35,924 nt of DNA from an uncultured Oscillospiraceae bacterium (lineage in GTDB: Bacteria; Bacillota; Clostridia; Oscillospirales; Oscillospiraceae): contig CAJUQN010000021.1 of the NCBI GenBank assembly GCA_910588625.1, forward strand, positions 1 to 35,924. The letters run 5' to 3'. The first letter of the stretch is position 1, and every line of letters begins with the position of its first letter. Shown one piece after another: positions 23,296 through 31,270 of the stretch. The notes beneath the pieces were generated by a model, which worked only from the letters and a program-made list of their open reading frames with translations, was not told the origin of the DNA and ran no database searches. Both the position numbers and the translations under genes were made by a program.

Positions 23296-23841
23296 ATGAT
23301 CATCTACACCGCACACGTACCAAAGAGACGGCTGGTGGCGGCGGGAGCCGCCGCTCTGTGCTGCATTTTCGCGGTTCTCGCCTTCACCCTCACTCTAGGA
23401 GGGAGGGCGGTGGCCGTCTCTGCGGAGGTGAAACACGTCAAGACCAACGACGACCGCCTGGCCTATCTCAGCGGCCTGGGCTGGCAGGTCTCTCCCCAGC
23501 CCATCGCCACGGAGGAGCTGCTCATTCCAGAGGAATTTGACGACAGTTATCAGGGCTATCTGGCCCTCCAAAAGGACCAGGGGTTTGACCTCACTCAATA
23601 CAAGGGGAAGCGGGTGAAGCGGTACACCTATCAACTCACCAACTATCCCACCCAGGCGGAGCCAGTGCAAATCGCCCTGCTCATTTACAAAAACAAGGTG
23701 GTGGGCGGGCAGATTCAGTCCTCCTCCGGCAGTTTTGTCCACGGGCTGACCCTGCCTGACCCGTCGGAGGGCGAGAGTTCCCAGCCGTCCGCAAACGTCT
23801 CGCCTGCGCCCTCCGCCGCCACATCCGGTCAGGTCCTATAA
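23296..23841 (+). CDS. DUF4830 domain protein, membrane-anchored
   Basis: The 181-residue protein starts at ATG 23296 with AGAAAGG ten bases upstream; an ATG at 23275 lacks a site. A membrane segment (about 10-35) is followed by the DUF4830 domain (about 45-150), recognised by DRLAYLSGLGWQVSPQPI, IPEEFDDSY, GFDLTQYKGKRVKRYTY and YKNKVVGGQI. The last 35 residues are a Ser/Pro/Ala tail. It probably faces the outside. Its function is unknown; members are common in sporeformers. It is divergent from rsuA, with an AT-rich 90-bp gap. Confidence 0.82.
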   Translation: MIIYTAHVPKRRLVAAGAAALCCIFAVLAFTLTLGGRAVAVSAEVKHVKTNDDRLAYLSGLGWQVSPQPIATEELLIPEEFDDSYQGYLALQKDQGFDLTQYKGKRVKRYTYQLTNYPTQAEPVQIALLIYKNKVVGGQIQSSSGSFVHGLTLPDPSEGESSQPSANVSPAPSAATSGQVL

Positions 23842-23848
23842 TCGCAAA

Positions 23849-23885
23849 ACAAGGGGGACGCCTCGGCATCCCCCTTGTCATTTTT
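23849..23885. terminator. Terminator between DUF4830 gene and nagA
   Basis: A 10-bp stem (23849-23858/23869-23878) with an inner CGCC/GGCA tip is followed by CATTTTTT. It serves the plus-strand gene and probably also the convergent nag cluster. Confidence 0.88.
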
Positions 23886-25003
23886 TACTCGACCTGCTCT
23901 CCCTTGAAGAACACGGCCTCTACAATCAGACTCTGGTCCAGCACCACCACATTGGCCCGCTTGCCAAAGTCCAGGCTTCCCACACGGTCAAAGATACCGA
24001 TGGCCTGGGCGGGGTTCACCGCTGCGGCCCGCACCGCGTCCGCCAGGGGGATGCCGAAGGAGACGGCGGTTTTCATACACGCCATCAAATCGGTAACCGA
24101 CCCGGCGATGGTCCCGTCCGCCAACGTAGCGAGGGGTTCCTTCACCGTGACCTCCTGCCCACCCAGATCGTACTTGCCGTTGGCCATTCCAGCGGCCCGC
24201 ATCGTGTCCGAGATAAGCACCACCCGGTCCGCGCCAAACATCTTAAATGTGGCCCGCACCACAGAAGGGTGGATGTGCACACCATCACAGATGAGCTCTA
24301 CCCGGCTCCACGGGCTGTCCAAGGCCGCGCCCACCACACCGGGGGCCCGGTGGGTGAAGCCCGGCATGGCATTATACAGGTGGGTAACCTGCCGCGCTCC
24401 GGCGTAGAACGCCTCCCGTGCCGTGTCGTAATCGGCGGTGGTGTGGGCAATGGCCACGTTCACATCCTCAGAAACCTCACGGATGAACTCCATCGCCCCC
24501 GGCGCCTCCGGAGCCACGGACACCAGCTTGACCAGACCCTCGGCGGCGTCCATTAGGCGTCGGAGCATATCCACATCCGGCGCATGGAGCCAATCGCCGT
24601 TCTGGGCCCCCCGCTTCTCATAGGACAGGAAGGGCCCCTCCAGGTTGATGCCCACCAGGTCAGCGCCGGGGCGCTTTTTCCGGCGGTGGGCGGCGGCGGT
24701 TTTGCAGACCTTCATCAAGCGGTCCTCCAGCAGGGTCATGCCCGCCGGACAGATCTGGGTCACGCCCCGGGAAAGCTCATACTCCGTCATGGTCTGGAGG
24801 CCATCCGGATCGCCGTCGGACAGGTCCGCCCCCCGGCAGCCATGAAAGTGCACATCCGTCAGGCCAGGGATGACCCAGCAGCCGGACGCGTCAAAGGTCT
24901 TGCCATCCTTGCTGTCCGGAGTGAGGAGGGGGCCGTCAAAGCACACGTCCCGCTCTACGAACCCCTTTTTCAGATCAAAGACTCTTCCGCCGGTGATTCT
25001 CAT
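23885..25003 (-). CDS. nagA: N-acetylglucosamine-6-phosphate deacetylase
   Basis: The 372-residue amidohydrolase converts GlcNAc-6-phosphate to glucosamine-6-phosphate plus acetate. Metal-site blocks are DVHFHGCRGADLSD, the NLEGPFLSYEKRGAQN loop, IAHTTADYD, THLYNAMPGFTHRAPG and the catalytic LISDTMRAAG. The start is ATG 25003 with GGAGG seven bases upstream; the stop of nagB overlaps it (ATGA). It is last in the amino-sugar operon and provides the substrate for NagB. Confidence 0.95.
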   Translation of the reverse strand: MRITGGRVFDLKKGFVERDVCFDGPLLTPDSKDGKTFDASGCWVIPGLTDVHFHGCRGADLSDGDPDGLQTMTEYELSRGVTQICPAGMTLLEDRLMKVCKTAAAHRRKKRPGADLVGINLEGPFLSYEKRGAQNGDWLHAPDVDMLRRLMDAAEGLVKLVSVAPEAPGAMEFIREVSEDVNVAIAHTTADYDTAREAFYAGARQVTHLYNAMPGFTHRAPGVVGAALDSPWSRVELICDGVHIHPSVVRATFKMFGADRVVLISDTMRAAGMANGKYDLGGQEVTVKEPLATLADGTIAGSVTDLMACMKTAVSFGIPLADAVRAAAVNPAQAIGIFDRVGSLDFGKRANVVVLDQSLIVEAVFFKGEQVE

Positions 25004-25740
25004 GCTTGAGCCTCCATCAGCTTGCTCGTGGCCTCTTTGTCGCCCACTAAGGTCACATCCGGATGGAGCTGGAGGATGGATGCAGGCGCCTCCGGCGTGA
25101 CGGGTCCGCACACCGCCTGATACACCGCATCCGCCTTCTCCTCGCCGCTGACCACCACCAAGATTTTCCGAGCACGCATAATGGTCCCAATGCCCATACT
25201 CAGCGCTTGCTTGGGCACGTCGCCCGCGCTGGCGAAAAAGCGGGAATTCGCCTCAATGGTGCTGGGGGCCAGGTTCACCAGATGGGTGATGACGGGGAAG
25301 TGATCGCAGGGCTCGTTAAACCCGATATGCCCGTTGCGGCCCATACCCAGCAGCTGGAGGTCGGCGTAACCCAGGCCGGCCACCAGCCGCTCATACCGCT
25401 CGCTCTCTGCCGCCGGGTCCTTGGCCAGTCCGTCGGGCACGTTGGTGTTCTCAGGCAGGATATCCACATGGTCAAACAGGTTGGTCTGCATAAAATAGCG
25501 GTAGCTCTGGTCGTGGTCAGGGGCCAAGCCGTAATACTCATCCAGGTTCACAGAGCGCACCTCTTTAAAGCTCAGATCTCCCTGCTTGTACCATTTGACC
25601 AGCTCCCTATAGGTCCCCACTGGGGAGGAACCGGTGGCAAGACCCAGCACGCAGTCGGGCTTGGACACCACCTGGGCAGCGATGACCGCAGCCGCCCGAT
25701 GGCTCATGGCATCATAGTCTTTTTCACAGAAAATTTTCAT
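25000..25740 (-). CDS. nagB: Glucosamine-6-phosphate deaminase
   Basis: The 246-residue enzyme turns glucosamine-6-phosphate into fructose-6-phosphate and ammonia. Motifs are LGLATGSSPVGTYREL for phosphate binding, SVNLDEYYGL with the catalytic aspartate, and GMGRNGHIGFNEPCD with the active-site histidine. The start is ATG 25740; AGAGGTG lies six bases upstream, while the ORF extension MFA lacks space for a site. It overlaps nagA by four bases. Confidence 0.96.
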   Translation of the reverse strand: MKIFCEKDYDAMSHRAAAVIAAQVVSKPDCVLGLATGSSPVGTYRELVKWYKQGDLSFKEVRSVNLDEYYGLAPDHDQSYRYFMQTNLFDHVDILPENTNVPDGLAKDPAAESERYERLVAGLGYADLQLLGMGRNGHIGFNEPCDHFPVITHLVNLAPSTIEANSRFFASAGDVPKQALSMGIGTIMRARKILVVVSGEEKADAVYQAVCGPVTPEAPASILQLHPDVTLVGDKEATSKLMEAQA

Positions 25741-25797
25741 GGCAAACACCTCTGATCCTTATGATAAGCACATATTATACCTTTAACAGCCCATCCG

Positions 25798-26706
25798 TCA
25801 ACAATATTTTCCGATGGCCGCGGCGATCATGTCTGCCGCTTCCTTCACAATGGGTGCATCAGCGGACTCCAGCTCCGGCAGTGGGGCGCGGACGCTGCCC
25901 ACATCCGGCCCGCCCTGGAGGCGGATGATCTCCTTGATGACGGCGTACAGATTACCCTGGGCCTCACACATTTTGTAGATGATGCGGCAGCACTCATTTT
26001 GAATTTCCCGGCCTTGTTCCATGTTCCCCTCGTGGAACAGCTTGAAAATGGCGAGGTACAGCTCCGGCATAGCGGCATAGGTGCCGCCGATTCCACCGAT
26101 GGCCCCCGCCGCCAAACCGGACAGCAGCTGCTCGTCAGGCCCGTTGAACACAATGGCCCCCCCATCCTTCCACATCTGGATATCCTGGACAGGCATGGAG
26201 GAGTTTTTTACCCCGATGACCCGGGGATTTTTCAGCATCTCCTGGAGCAGAGGCACGGACAGAGCCACCCCCGCCAGCTGAGGGATATTGTAGATGATAA
26301 AATCCGTGTCCGGCGCGGCGGCGGAGATGTCGTTCCAATATTTAGCGATTCCCTTTGGGGGCAGGTGGAAATAGATGGGCGGAATGGCGGCAATGGCGTC
26401 CACCCCCAGGGATTGAGCGTGGGCGGCCAGCTCCCGGCTGTCGGCGGTGTTGTTACAGGCCACGTGCGCGATGACGGTGAGCTTGCCGCCCACCTCGTCC
26501 ATCACATTTTCCAGAACGCTCTTGCGCTCGGCCACGCCCTGGTAGATGCACTCGCCGGAGGACCCACCCACATACAGGCCCTTGACCCCCTTGTTCAGCA
26601 GGTACCGGGACAGGGCCCGCACCGCTTCAGGACTAACTTGTCCATCCCTGTCATAGCAGGCATAGAACGCGGGGATGACGCCCGCGTATTTGGAAAAGTC
26701 TCTCAT
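25798..26706 (-). CDS. nanA: N-acetylneuraminate lyase
   Basis: The 302-residue TIM-barrel aldolase cleaves N-acetylneuraminate to ManNAc and pyruvate. GGSSGE is at 47-52, the proton-relay Tyr139 in IIYNIPQ and the Schiff-base Lys167 in VIGVKNSS. ACYDRDG and CNNTADS are typical of the gut-Clostridia NanA branch rather than of dihydrodipicolinate synthase. GGAGCTG is the ribosome site. It sits between the sugar importer and nagB-nagA, which strongly supports sialic acid use. Confidence 0.88.
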   Translation of the reverse strand: MRDFSKYAGVIPAFYACYDRDGQVSPEAVRALSRYLLNKGVKGLYVGGSSGECIYQGVAERKSVLENVMDEVGGKLTVIAHVACNNTADSRELAAHAQSLGVDAIAAIPPIYFHLPPKGIAKYWNDISAAAPDTDFIIYNIPQLAGVALSVPLLQEMLKNPRVIGVKNSSMPVQDIQMWKDGGAIVFNGPDEQLLSGLAAGAIGGIGGTYAAMPELYLAIFKLFHEGNMEQGREIQNECCRIIYKMCEAQGNLYAVIKEIIRLQGGPDVGSVRAPLPELESADAPIVKEAADMIAAAIGKYC

Positions 26707-26734
26707 GTTATCAGCTCCTTTATCAAATCACAAC

Positions 26735-26764
26735 CGCGCCCCGCCGGTGGCCCGACGGGGTGCG
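26735..26764 (-). promoter_or_regulatory. Intercistronic hairpin before nanA
   Basis: CGCGCCCCG (26735-26743) pairs with CGGGGTGCG (26756-26764) with one G-T pair. No T-run follows, so it is more likely an RNA-stability element than a terminator. Confidence 0.5.
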
Positions 26765-26788
26765 TGAAGTTTTCAAAATCCCAAATGC

Positions 26789-27850
26789 TTATCCTTTGAC
26801 TGCGCCCATAGTGATGCCCTGGGTGAAGAACTTCTGGAACACCAGGAAGATGGCCACAATGGGCACCGCGCCCAGAGCAGCGCCAGCCATCATCAAGCCG
26901 TAGTTGGTGGCAAACTCCGCCTGGAGGGTGGCAATACCAAGCGAGATGGTCAAATTGGCCCGAGACTGGAGCATGATCAATTGCAGGAAGTAGTCGTTCC
27001 AGGTGTTGATGAAGGTGAAGATCGCCAGCGCGCCAAAGCCCGGCTTGATAATGGGGCACACCACCGTCAGGAACGTGCGCAGCTCTCCGGCGCCGTCGAT
27101 GCGGGCAGCCTCCAAAATCTCGTTGGGGATAGTCTCAGAGAACTGCTTCATCAGGAACACGCCGAAGGGCCAGCCCACTGTGGGCAGGATAACCGCCCAG
27201 AGGGTATCGGTCAGCGGCTGCTTTTCCGGGGTGGAGGCGATCAGCCCGTTGGCGCCGGGCAGCTTGGCCAGATACACCACCATTGCCGCCGCCACCGCCA
27301 CAACCAGCAGGGCCAGCAGCAAATTTTTGGGCGTCCGGCTGCTCTTGTCCGTCAGCTCGTTAAAATTTTTGACCACATTCCAGACAATCATCACAATGAT
27401 GACCGCCGCAATAGCGCCCAACGCGATCAGCAGCCAGCGCAGGCGCAGGTTTGCCATGATGCGCACCAGCGGCACCAGCACCACCTGCTTGGGCAGGGCC
27501 ATCGCGCAGATGATGAGGCTGAACACGATGGTCTGGCCGTAGAACCGTTTTTTCGCCAGGGCGTAGCCGCACAGGGAGGCGGTACCGCACACCAGCAGCA
27601 TACTGCCCAGGGCCATCAGCACCGTATTCAGCATCCACTGCCAGGCGGGGTTTTTGAACAGCTTTTCAAAGTTGGCCATGGTGGGCTCTGTGGGGAACCA
27701 CTGGGGCGGCAAGGCAATGGCCACACTCTGGCTCTTGAAAGCGCCGGTGACGATCCAGTAGAAGGGGAATACAAAGGTAAAGGCGATGACAATCAGGACG
27801 ATGAGCGATACCACCCGGTAGGGCGTGAGCTTCTTCTTTTTGTTGTTCAT
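26789..27850 (-). CDS. Sugar ABC transporter permease, MalG family, with an inserted two-span segment
   Basis: The 353-residue protein is longer than the usual 275. ATG 27850 follows a GGGGG tract and starts with NNKKKKLTPYR. The family core is intact: TM2 TASLCGYALAK, TM3 ICAMALPKQVVLVPLVRIM, and the cytoplasmic EAARIDGAGELRTF motif that meets the ATPase. Between TM3 and TM4, residues about 136-212 are extra. They contain two more hydrophobic stretches (WLLIALGAIAAVIIVMIVW and LLLALLVVAVAAAMVVYLA) and a charged turn. Removing them restores the normal length. No ATPase is encoded nearby, as is usual when a shared MsmK-type ATPase serves. Confidence 0.9.
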   Translation of the reverse strand: MNNKKKKLTPYRVVSLIVLIVIAFTFVFPFYWIVTGAFKSQSVAIALPPQWFPTEPTMANFEKLFKNPAWQWMLNTVLMALGSMLLVCGTASLCGYALAKKRFYGQTIVFSLIICAMALPKQVVLVPLVRIMANLRLRWLLIALGAIAAVIIVMIVWNVVKNFNELTDKSSRTPKNLLLALLVVAVAAAMVVYLAKLPGANGLIASTPEKQPLTDTLWAVILPTVGWPFGVFLMKQFSETIPNEILEAARIDGAGELRTFLTVVCPIIKPGFGALAIFTFINTWNDYFLQLIMLQSRANLTISLGIATLQAEFATNYGLMMAGAALGAVPIVAIFLVFQKFFTQGITMGAVKG

Positions 27851-27863
27851 TCCGCTAACCCCC

Positions 27864-28784
27864 TTAGTACGAGACATCCTTGCTCATCACCTTGAACTGG
27901 ATGGCGCTCAAAATGGCGATGATGACGGCGAGGATCACACCCATGGCGTTGGCATAGCCGTACCTGTACAGGCTGAAGGCGTTCTGATAGAGGTAATACA
28001 TCACCGTGTTGGTGGTGCCCTCCGGCCCGCCGGAGGTGAGCAGCTGGATCAGCGAGAAGCACTGGAAGGTGTTGATGGTAGTGATAACCACGATGTACAA
28101 GGTCGTCGGCATAACCTGCGGCCATTTGATCCGCCAAAACACCTGCAAATCGGTGGCGCCGTCCACCTGGGCGGCCTCCACCAGGGACTGGTCCACATTG
28201 CCCAGGGCCGCCACATAGAGCACGATGGGCTGACCCACGTAGGTGGTGAACATAATGAGGATGATACACCAGATGGCAAAGCGGGTGTCGCCCAGCCACA
28301 TGATGTTCTTGTCGATGAGCCCCAAAGCGCTGAGCACATAGTTGAGAATGCCGCTGTAGCCGTCGAACATCCACTTCCATACCACCACCACGGCCACCGT
28401 GCCGGTGACCACGGGGAGATAGAACACGCAGCGGAAGAAGGAGCGCAGCCCCTCGTTCATCTGGTAGATGGCGGAGCTGACCCACAGGGAAAAGAGGGTG
28501 ACAGAGGGCACCGTCACCACCACCAGGATGACGGTATTCCACATGGCCCTGATGAATTTCTCGTCCTGGAACAGCTCGATGTAGTTTTTCAGGCCGATGA
28601 AGGTCTCCGCAGAGACTGAGTTTTTCATGGTGTAGTTGAACAGGCTGGTGACGATGCCTATGCCCATGGGCAGGATGACGAAGGCCACGAAGAAAAACAG
28701 CGCGGGCAGCATGAATAGATAAGCCACCACGGTCTCATGCCGCTTGAGGGCGTGGCCGTTCAGCCGGGCAGGTGTCTTTGCCAT
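27864..28784 (-). CDS. Sugar ABC transporter permease, MalF/UgpA family
   Basis: The 306-residue protein has six predicted spans and the cytoplasmic EAAQVDGATDLQVFWRIKWP motif. GGGAGGG eight bases before ATG 28784 sets the start. The gene is 13 bp before its partner permease. With the binding protein it forms the importer of the sialic-acid/amino-sugar cluster; specificity is inferred only from the neighbours. Confidence 0.93.
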   Translation of the reverse strand: MAKTPARLNGHALKRHETVVAYLFMLPALFFFVAFVILPMGIGIVTSLFNYTMKNSVSAETFIGLKNYIELFQDEKFIRAMWNTVILVVVTVPSVTLFSLWVSSAIYQMNEGLRSFFRCVFYLPVVTGTVAVVVVWKWMFDGYSGILNYVLSALGLIDKNIMWLGDTRFAIWCIILIMFTTYVGQPIVLYVAALGNVDQSLVEAAQVDGATDLQVFWRIKWPQVMPTTLYIVVITTINTFQCFSLIQLLTSGGPEGTTNTVMYYLYQNAFSLYRYGYANAMGVILAVIIAILSAIQFKVMSKDVSY

Positions 28785-28832
28785 ACAATTCCCTCCCTGA
28801 ATCTGGCAGAAATCAAACATCCGTCCCACCCT

Positions 28833-28854
28833 CCCGCTTGGACGGGAAAGCGGG
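28833..28854 (-). promoter_or_regulatory. Hairpin between binding-protein and permease genes
   Basis: CCCGCTT (28833-28839) pairs with AAGCGGG (28848-28854). Stable hairpins at this spot often let the binding protein be made in excess over the membrane subunits. Confidence 0.5.
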
Positions 28855-28897
28855 ACGGACGTTCAGTCATTCACGTTCCGGATGAGCCGTTTGCCTA

Positions 28898-30247
28898 TCA
28901 GCCCGCCATGCCCGCGTTGGAGGACTCCACCGCCGCGTTGGCCAGCTCGGTGACGTCGCCGCCGCCGGTGATCTTCTGGAGCATATCGAACCACTCCGCA
29001 CGCATATTAGCGAAGCCGTCCATGGTGTTGTAGTAGGGGCCGTACATCTTGGTAAACTCAATGAGCAGCTCCTTCTCGGCGTCGCCGGGATAGAGGTTGC
29101 CCATGGACTGCATCACGGGGAAGGCGCCGGTGCGGGTGACGTTCTCCTCGTTGCCGCAAAGCCACTTGATGAACTCCTTGGCAGCCTCGACCTTAGCGTC
29201 GTCGCCGTTGTCGAACACGCAGAAGCCGTTGACCAAGTACTCCAGCTTGGCCTCGCCGTCGTCAGAGGGGAAGGGCAGGGAGATGGGGGTCACGCCGTTC
29301 TCGGCCATGGCCGCAGCGTTGTTGCCGGCGGCGGAGGTGCCCCAGCAGAACTCCCAGGAAGTGGTGCCGGCCACAAACAGCTCGATGGAGCCGCCGCCGT
29401 TGTACTGCACGCCGTTGCCCAGCCAGCCCTTGTCCAGCCACTCCTGGGCCTTGGTCAGGCCCTTGATCATGGGCTCGCTGTTGAAGGTGTACTCTTTACC
29501 GTCGGCCACGGAGCCGCTGTACAGGTTGGCGATGAAGGCGCGGGTGCCCTGGTCGCCGCCCTGGCCGGAGCAGAACAGCACACCGGGATTGTAACCGGCC
29601 GCGTGCAGCTTCTCGATAGCCTTCTCGAAGTCGTCGGTGGTCCAGGAGCGGTCGCCCTCCAGGTTCACGAATTCCATAGCGCCGGAGTCGGTCCACATCT
29701 TCTCATTGATGGCCATGTAGAAGGGGGAGGCGGAGATGGGGTACATATAGTAGGTGCCGTTGCCCTGACAGGAGGTGAGCAGGTCATCGTTGCCCACGTC
29801 GGCGATGAAGTCAGCGGTGAACATATCGCCCAGGTCCACCAGCTTGCCGTTCTTGCCGTACTCAATGATGCGGCCCGGTGCGTCGAACAGCACGTCGGCG
29901 GCGGTGTCGGACTCAATGGCGGTGGTGATCTTATCGCCGGCGGTGGTGAAGTCGATGGTCTCTACCCGCACGGTGATGCCGGGGTGAGAGGCGTTGAACT
30001 CGTCGGCCAGCTTCTGCTCATAGGTGCCGGGCTGGTCGCCGTCGTCCTGGATAAACGTGGGGGGAACCCACCACAGCAGCTCCACCTCGGCTGTGGGCTC
30101 GCCGCCCTGGTCCTGGGACTCAGCGGGCTGGGTGTTCTCATTGGCGGGGGGAGTAGAGTTACTGTCAGCCTGGCCGCCGCAGGCGGACAGGGCCAGCACC
30201 ATACACAGGGCCAGCGCGATTGCAAGAGCCTTACGAATCTTCTTCAT
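28898..30247 (-). CDS. Sugar ABC transporter substrate-binding lipoprotein
   Basis: The 449-residue protein has a lipoprotein signal (LALSAC with the lipid-bearing Cys near 23) and a Ser/Asn/Pro/Glu linker up to about 50. The extracellular solute-binding domain of cluster-B type follows, with NASHPGITVRVETID and AMEFVNLEGDRSWTTDDFEKAI. It delivers a carbohydrate to the two permeases behind it. Sialic acid or a GlcNAc-containing sugar is expected from the genes nanA, nagA, nagB and AGE, but binding residues cannot be read. Confidence 0.92.
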   Translation of the reverse strand: MKKIRKALAIALALCMVLALSACGGQADSNSTPPANENTQPAESQDQGGEPTAEVELLWWVPPTFIQDDGDQPGTYEQKLADEFNASHPGITVRVETIDFTTAGDKITTAIESDTAADVLFDAPGRIIEYGKNGKLVDLGDMFTADFIADVGNDDLLTSCQGNGTYYMYPISASPFYMAINEKMWTDSGAMEFVNLEGDRSWTTDDFEKAIEKLHAAGYNPGVLFCSGQGGDQGTRAFIANLYSGSVADGKEYTFNSEPMIKGLTKAQEWLDKGWLGNGVQYNGGGSIELFVAGTTSWEFCWGTSAAGNNAAAMAENGVTPISLPFPSDDGEAKLEYLVNGFCVFDNGDDAKVEAAKEFIKWLCGNEENVTRTGAFPVMQSMGNLYPGDAEKELLIEFTKMYGPYYNTMDGFANMRAEWFDMLQKITGGGDVTELANAAVESSNAGMAG

Positions 30248-30288
30248 TCTTTACATCCTCCTCATTTTCAATAATCCGCGCCCAAATA

Positions 30289-30337
30289 AAACCCGGGCCG
30301 TTGTATAGATTCTACAATCTCGGCCCGGGTTTGTCAA
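30289..30337 (-). promoter_or_regulatory. Promoter of the importer operon nested in a perfect inverted repeat
   Basis: Minus-strand TTGACA (30332-30337), 17 bp and TAGAAT (30309-30314) give a start near 30302. A 12-bp perfect inverted repeat (30289-30300 and 30321-30332, AAACCCGGGCCG) with a 20-nt loop is centred on the -10. On the minus strand the repeat ends in TTTTATTT, so it should also terminate transcripts from rpiR. Confidence 0.75.
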
Positions 30338-30344
30338 TATGATT

Positions 30345-30358
30345 TTGAAAATAATTTT
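30345..30358 (+). promoter_or_regulatory. Candidate operator (14-mer), importer promoter
   Basis: TTGAAAATAATTTT reads on the plus strand 7 bp upstream of the importer -35. The identical 14-mer occurs on the minus strand at 32597-32610 beside the epimerase promoter. RpiR-family operators are often A/T-rich TGAAA...TTTCA dyads. Confidence 0.5.
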
Positions 30359-30405
30359 GACGAATTTTCATATTTGAAAGGTTTTTGCGATTTTTACGGC
30401 CAATG

Positions 30406-31260
30406 CTACATATGCTTATCCGCCAGAGCGTCCGCCACCATTCTTCTCCGCTGGCGGCAAACCTCCATATCCCGGCGGCACACCTCGTTGAACAGCACAT
30501 CGGTCAGGTAGAGCTGGCCCATCCGCGCCGCCACAGAGCCCATCTGAAGGGGGCTCTCCCTTGCGCCGCACTCCAGCACCACATCGGCGCAGGCCGCGCC
30601 GGGGGACTTGGGGAAGCGGGTGACGAGAATGGTCTTGGCCCCCCGCTCCTGGGCGATCTTCATCACGTCCACCAGGTCCTTGGTGGAGCCGGAATAGGAG
30701 TAGTACAGCACCACGTCCGTGGGACTGAGCATGGCGCACCGGATGGCCTGGAAATGGGCGTCCGACACGGCGTAGAAATTGGGCATAGCGGTGGAAAACA
30801 GGTGGGCCGCCTCCTGAGCCAACACCATGGAGCCGCCCAGCCCCATGCACAGCACCCGCTCCGCCCCCACCAGCAGGTCCGCTGCGGCGGATACGCTGGC
30901 CGGGTCCAGCATATTCATGGTCTGGGTGATGGCCTCCACATCGGCCGCGCACAGCTTGCGGCACATCTCGCTGACGTCATCCTCCGCGGCAATCTCGCCG
31001 TAGAGAGGGTTGACCGGCTTGGCGCCGGAGGCCGCCCCCGCCACCGCCAGCTTAAAGGCGCTGTAGCCCTTATAGCCCAGCCTGCGGCAGAAGCGGGACA
31101 CGGTGGCCTCCGCCACCTCCGCCACCTCTGCCAGCTCCGAGATGGACATATACTGGCAGTTCTGACGCTGGAGCATGATATGGTCGGCGATCTTGCGCTC
31201 CGCTCCAGTGAGCTGGTAGTACTCCCGGTTGATTCTGGTGAATACGTCGCCGTACGGCAT
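30406..31260 (-). CDS. RpiR family (MurR/NanR-like) transcriptional regulator
   Basis: The 284-residue protein has an N-terminal HTH domain (about 1-77, SISELAEVAEVAEATVSRFCRRLGYKG) and a C-terminal SIS sugar-phosphate-binding domain (about 105-250, GLGGSMVLAQEAAHLF and YSYSGSTKDLVDVMKIAQ). The start is ATG 31260, with AAGGAGG five bases upstream. It stands 10 bp after the epimerase gene, so they form one transcript. It most likely controls this cluster with ManNAc-6-phosphate or GlcNAc-6-phosphate as ligand, by analogy to NanR; that ligand is inferred. Confidence 0.9.
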   Translation of the reverse strand: MPYGDVFTRINREYYQLTGAERKIADHIMLQRQNCQYMSISELAEVAEVAEATVSRFCRRLGYKGYSAFKLAVAGAASGAKPVNPLYGEIAAEDDVSEMCRKLCAADVEAITQTMNMLDPASVSAAADLLVGAERVLCMGLGGSMVLAQEAAHLFSTAMPNFYAVSDAHFQAIRCAMLSPTDVVLYYSYSGSTKDLVDVMKIAQERGAKTILVTRFPKSPGAACADVVLECGARESPLQMGSVAARMGQLYLTDVLFNEVCRRDMEVCRQRRRMVADALADKHM

Positions 31261-31270
31261 ACGTACCTCC

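Noticed and set aside
23249..23296. Start of the DUF4830 gene at ATG 23275
   Set aside because: No ribosome site before it; ATG 23296 has AGAAAGG at a good distance.
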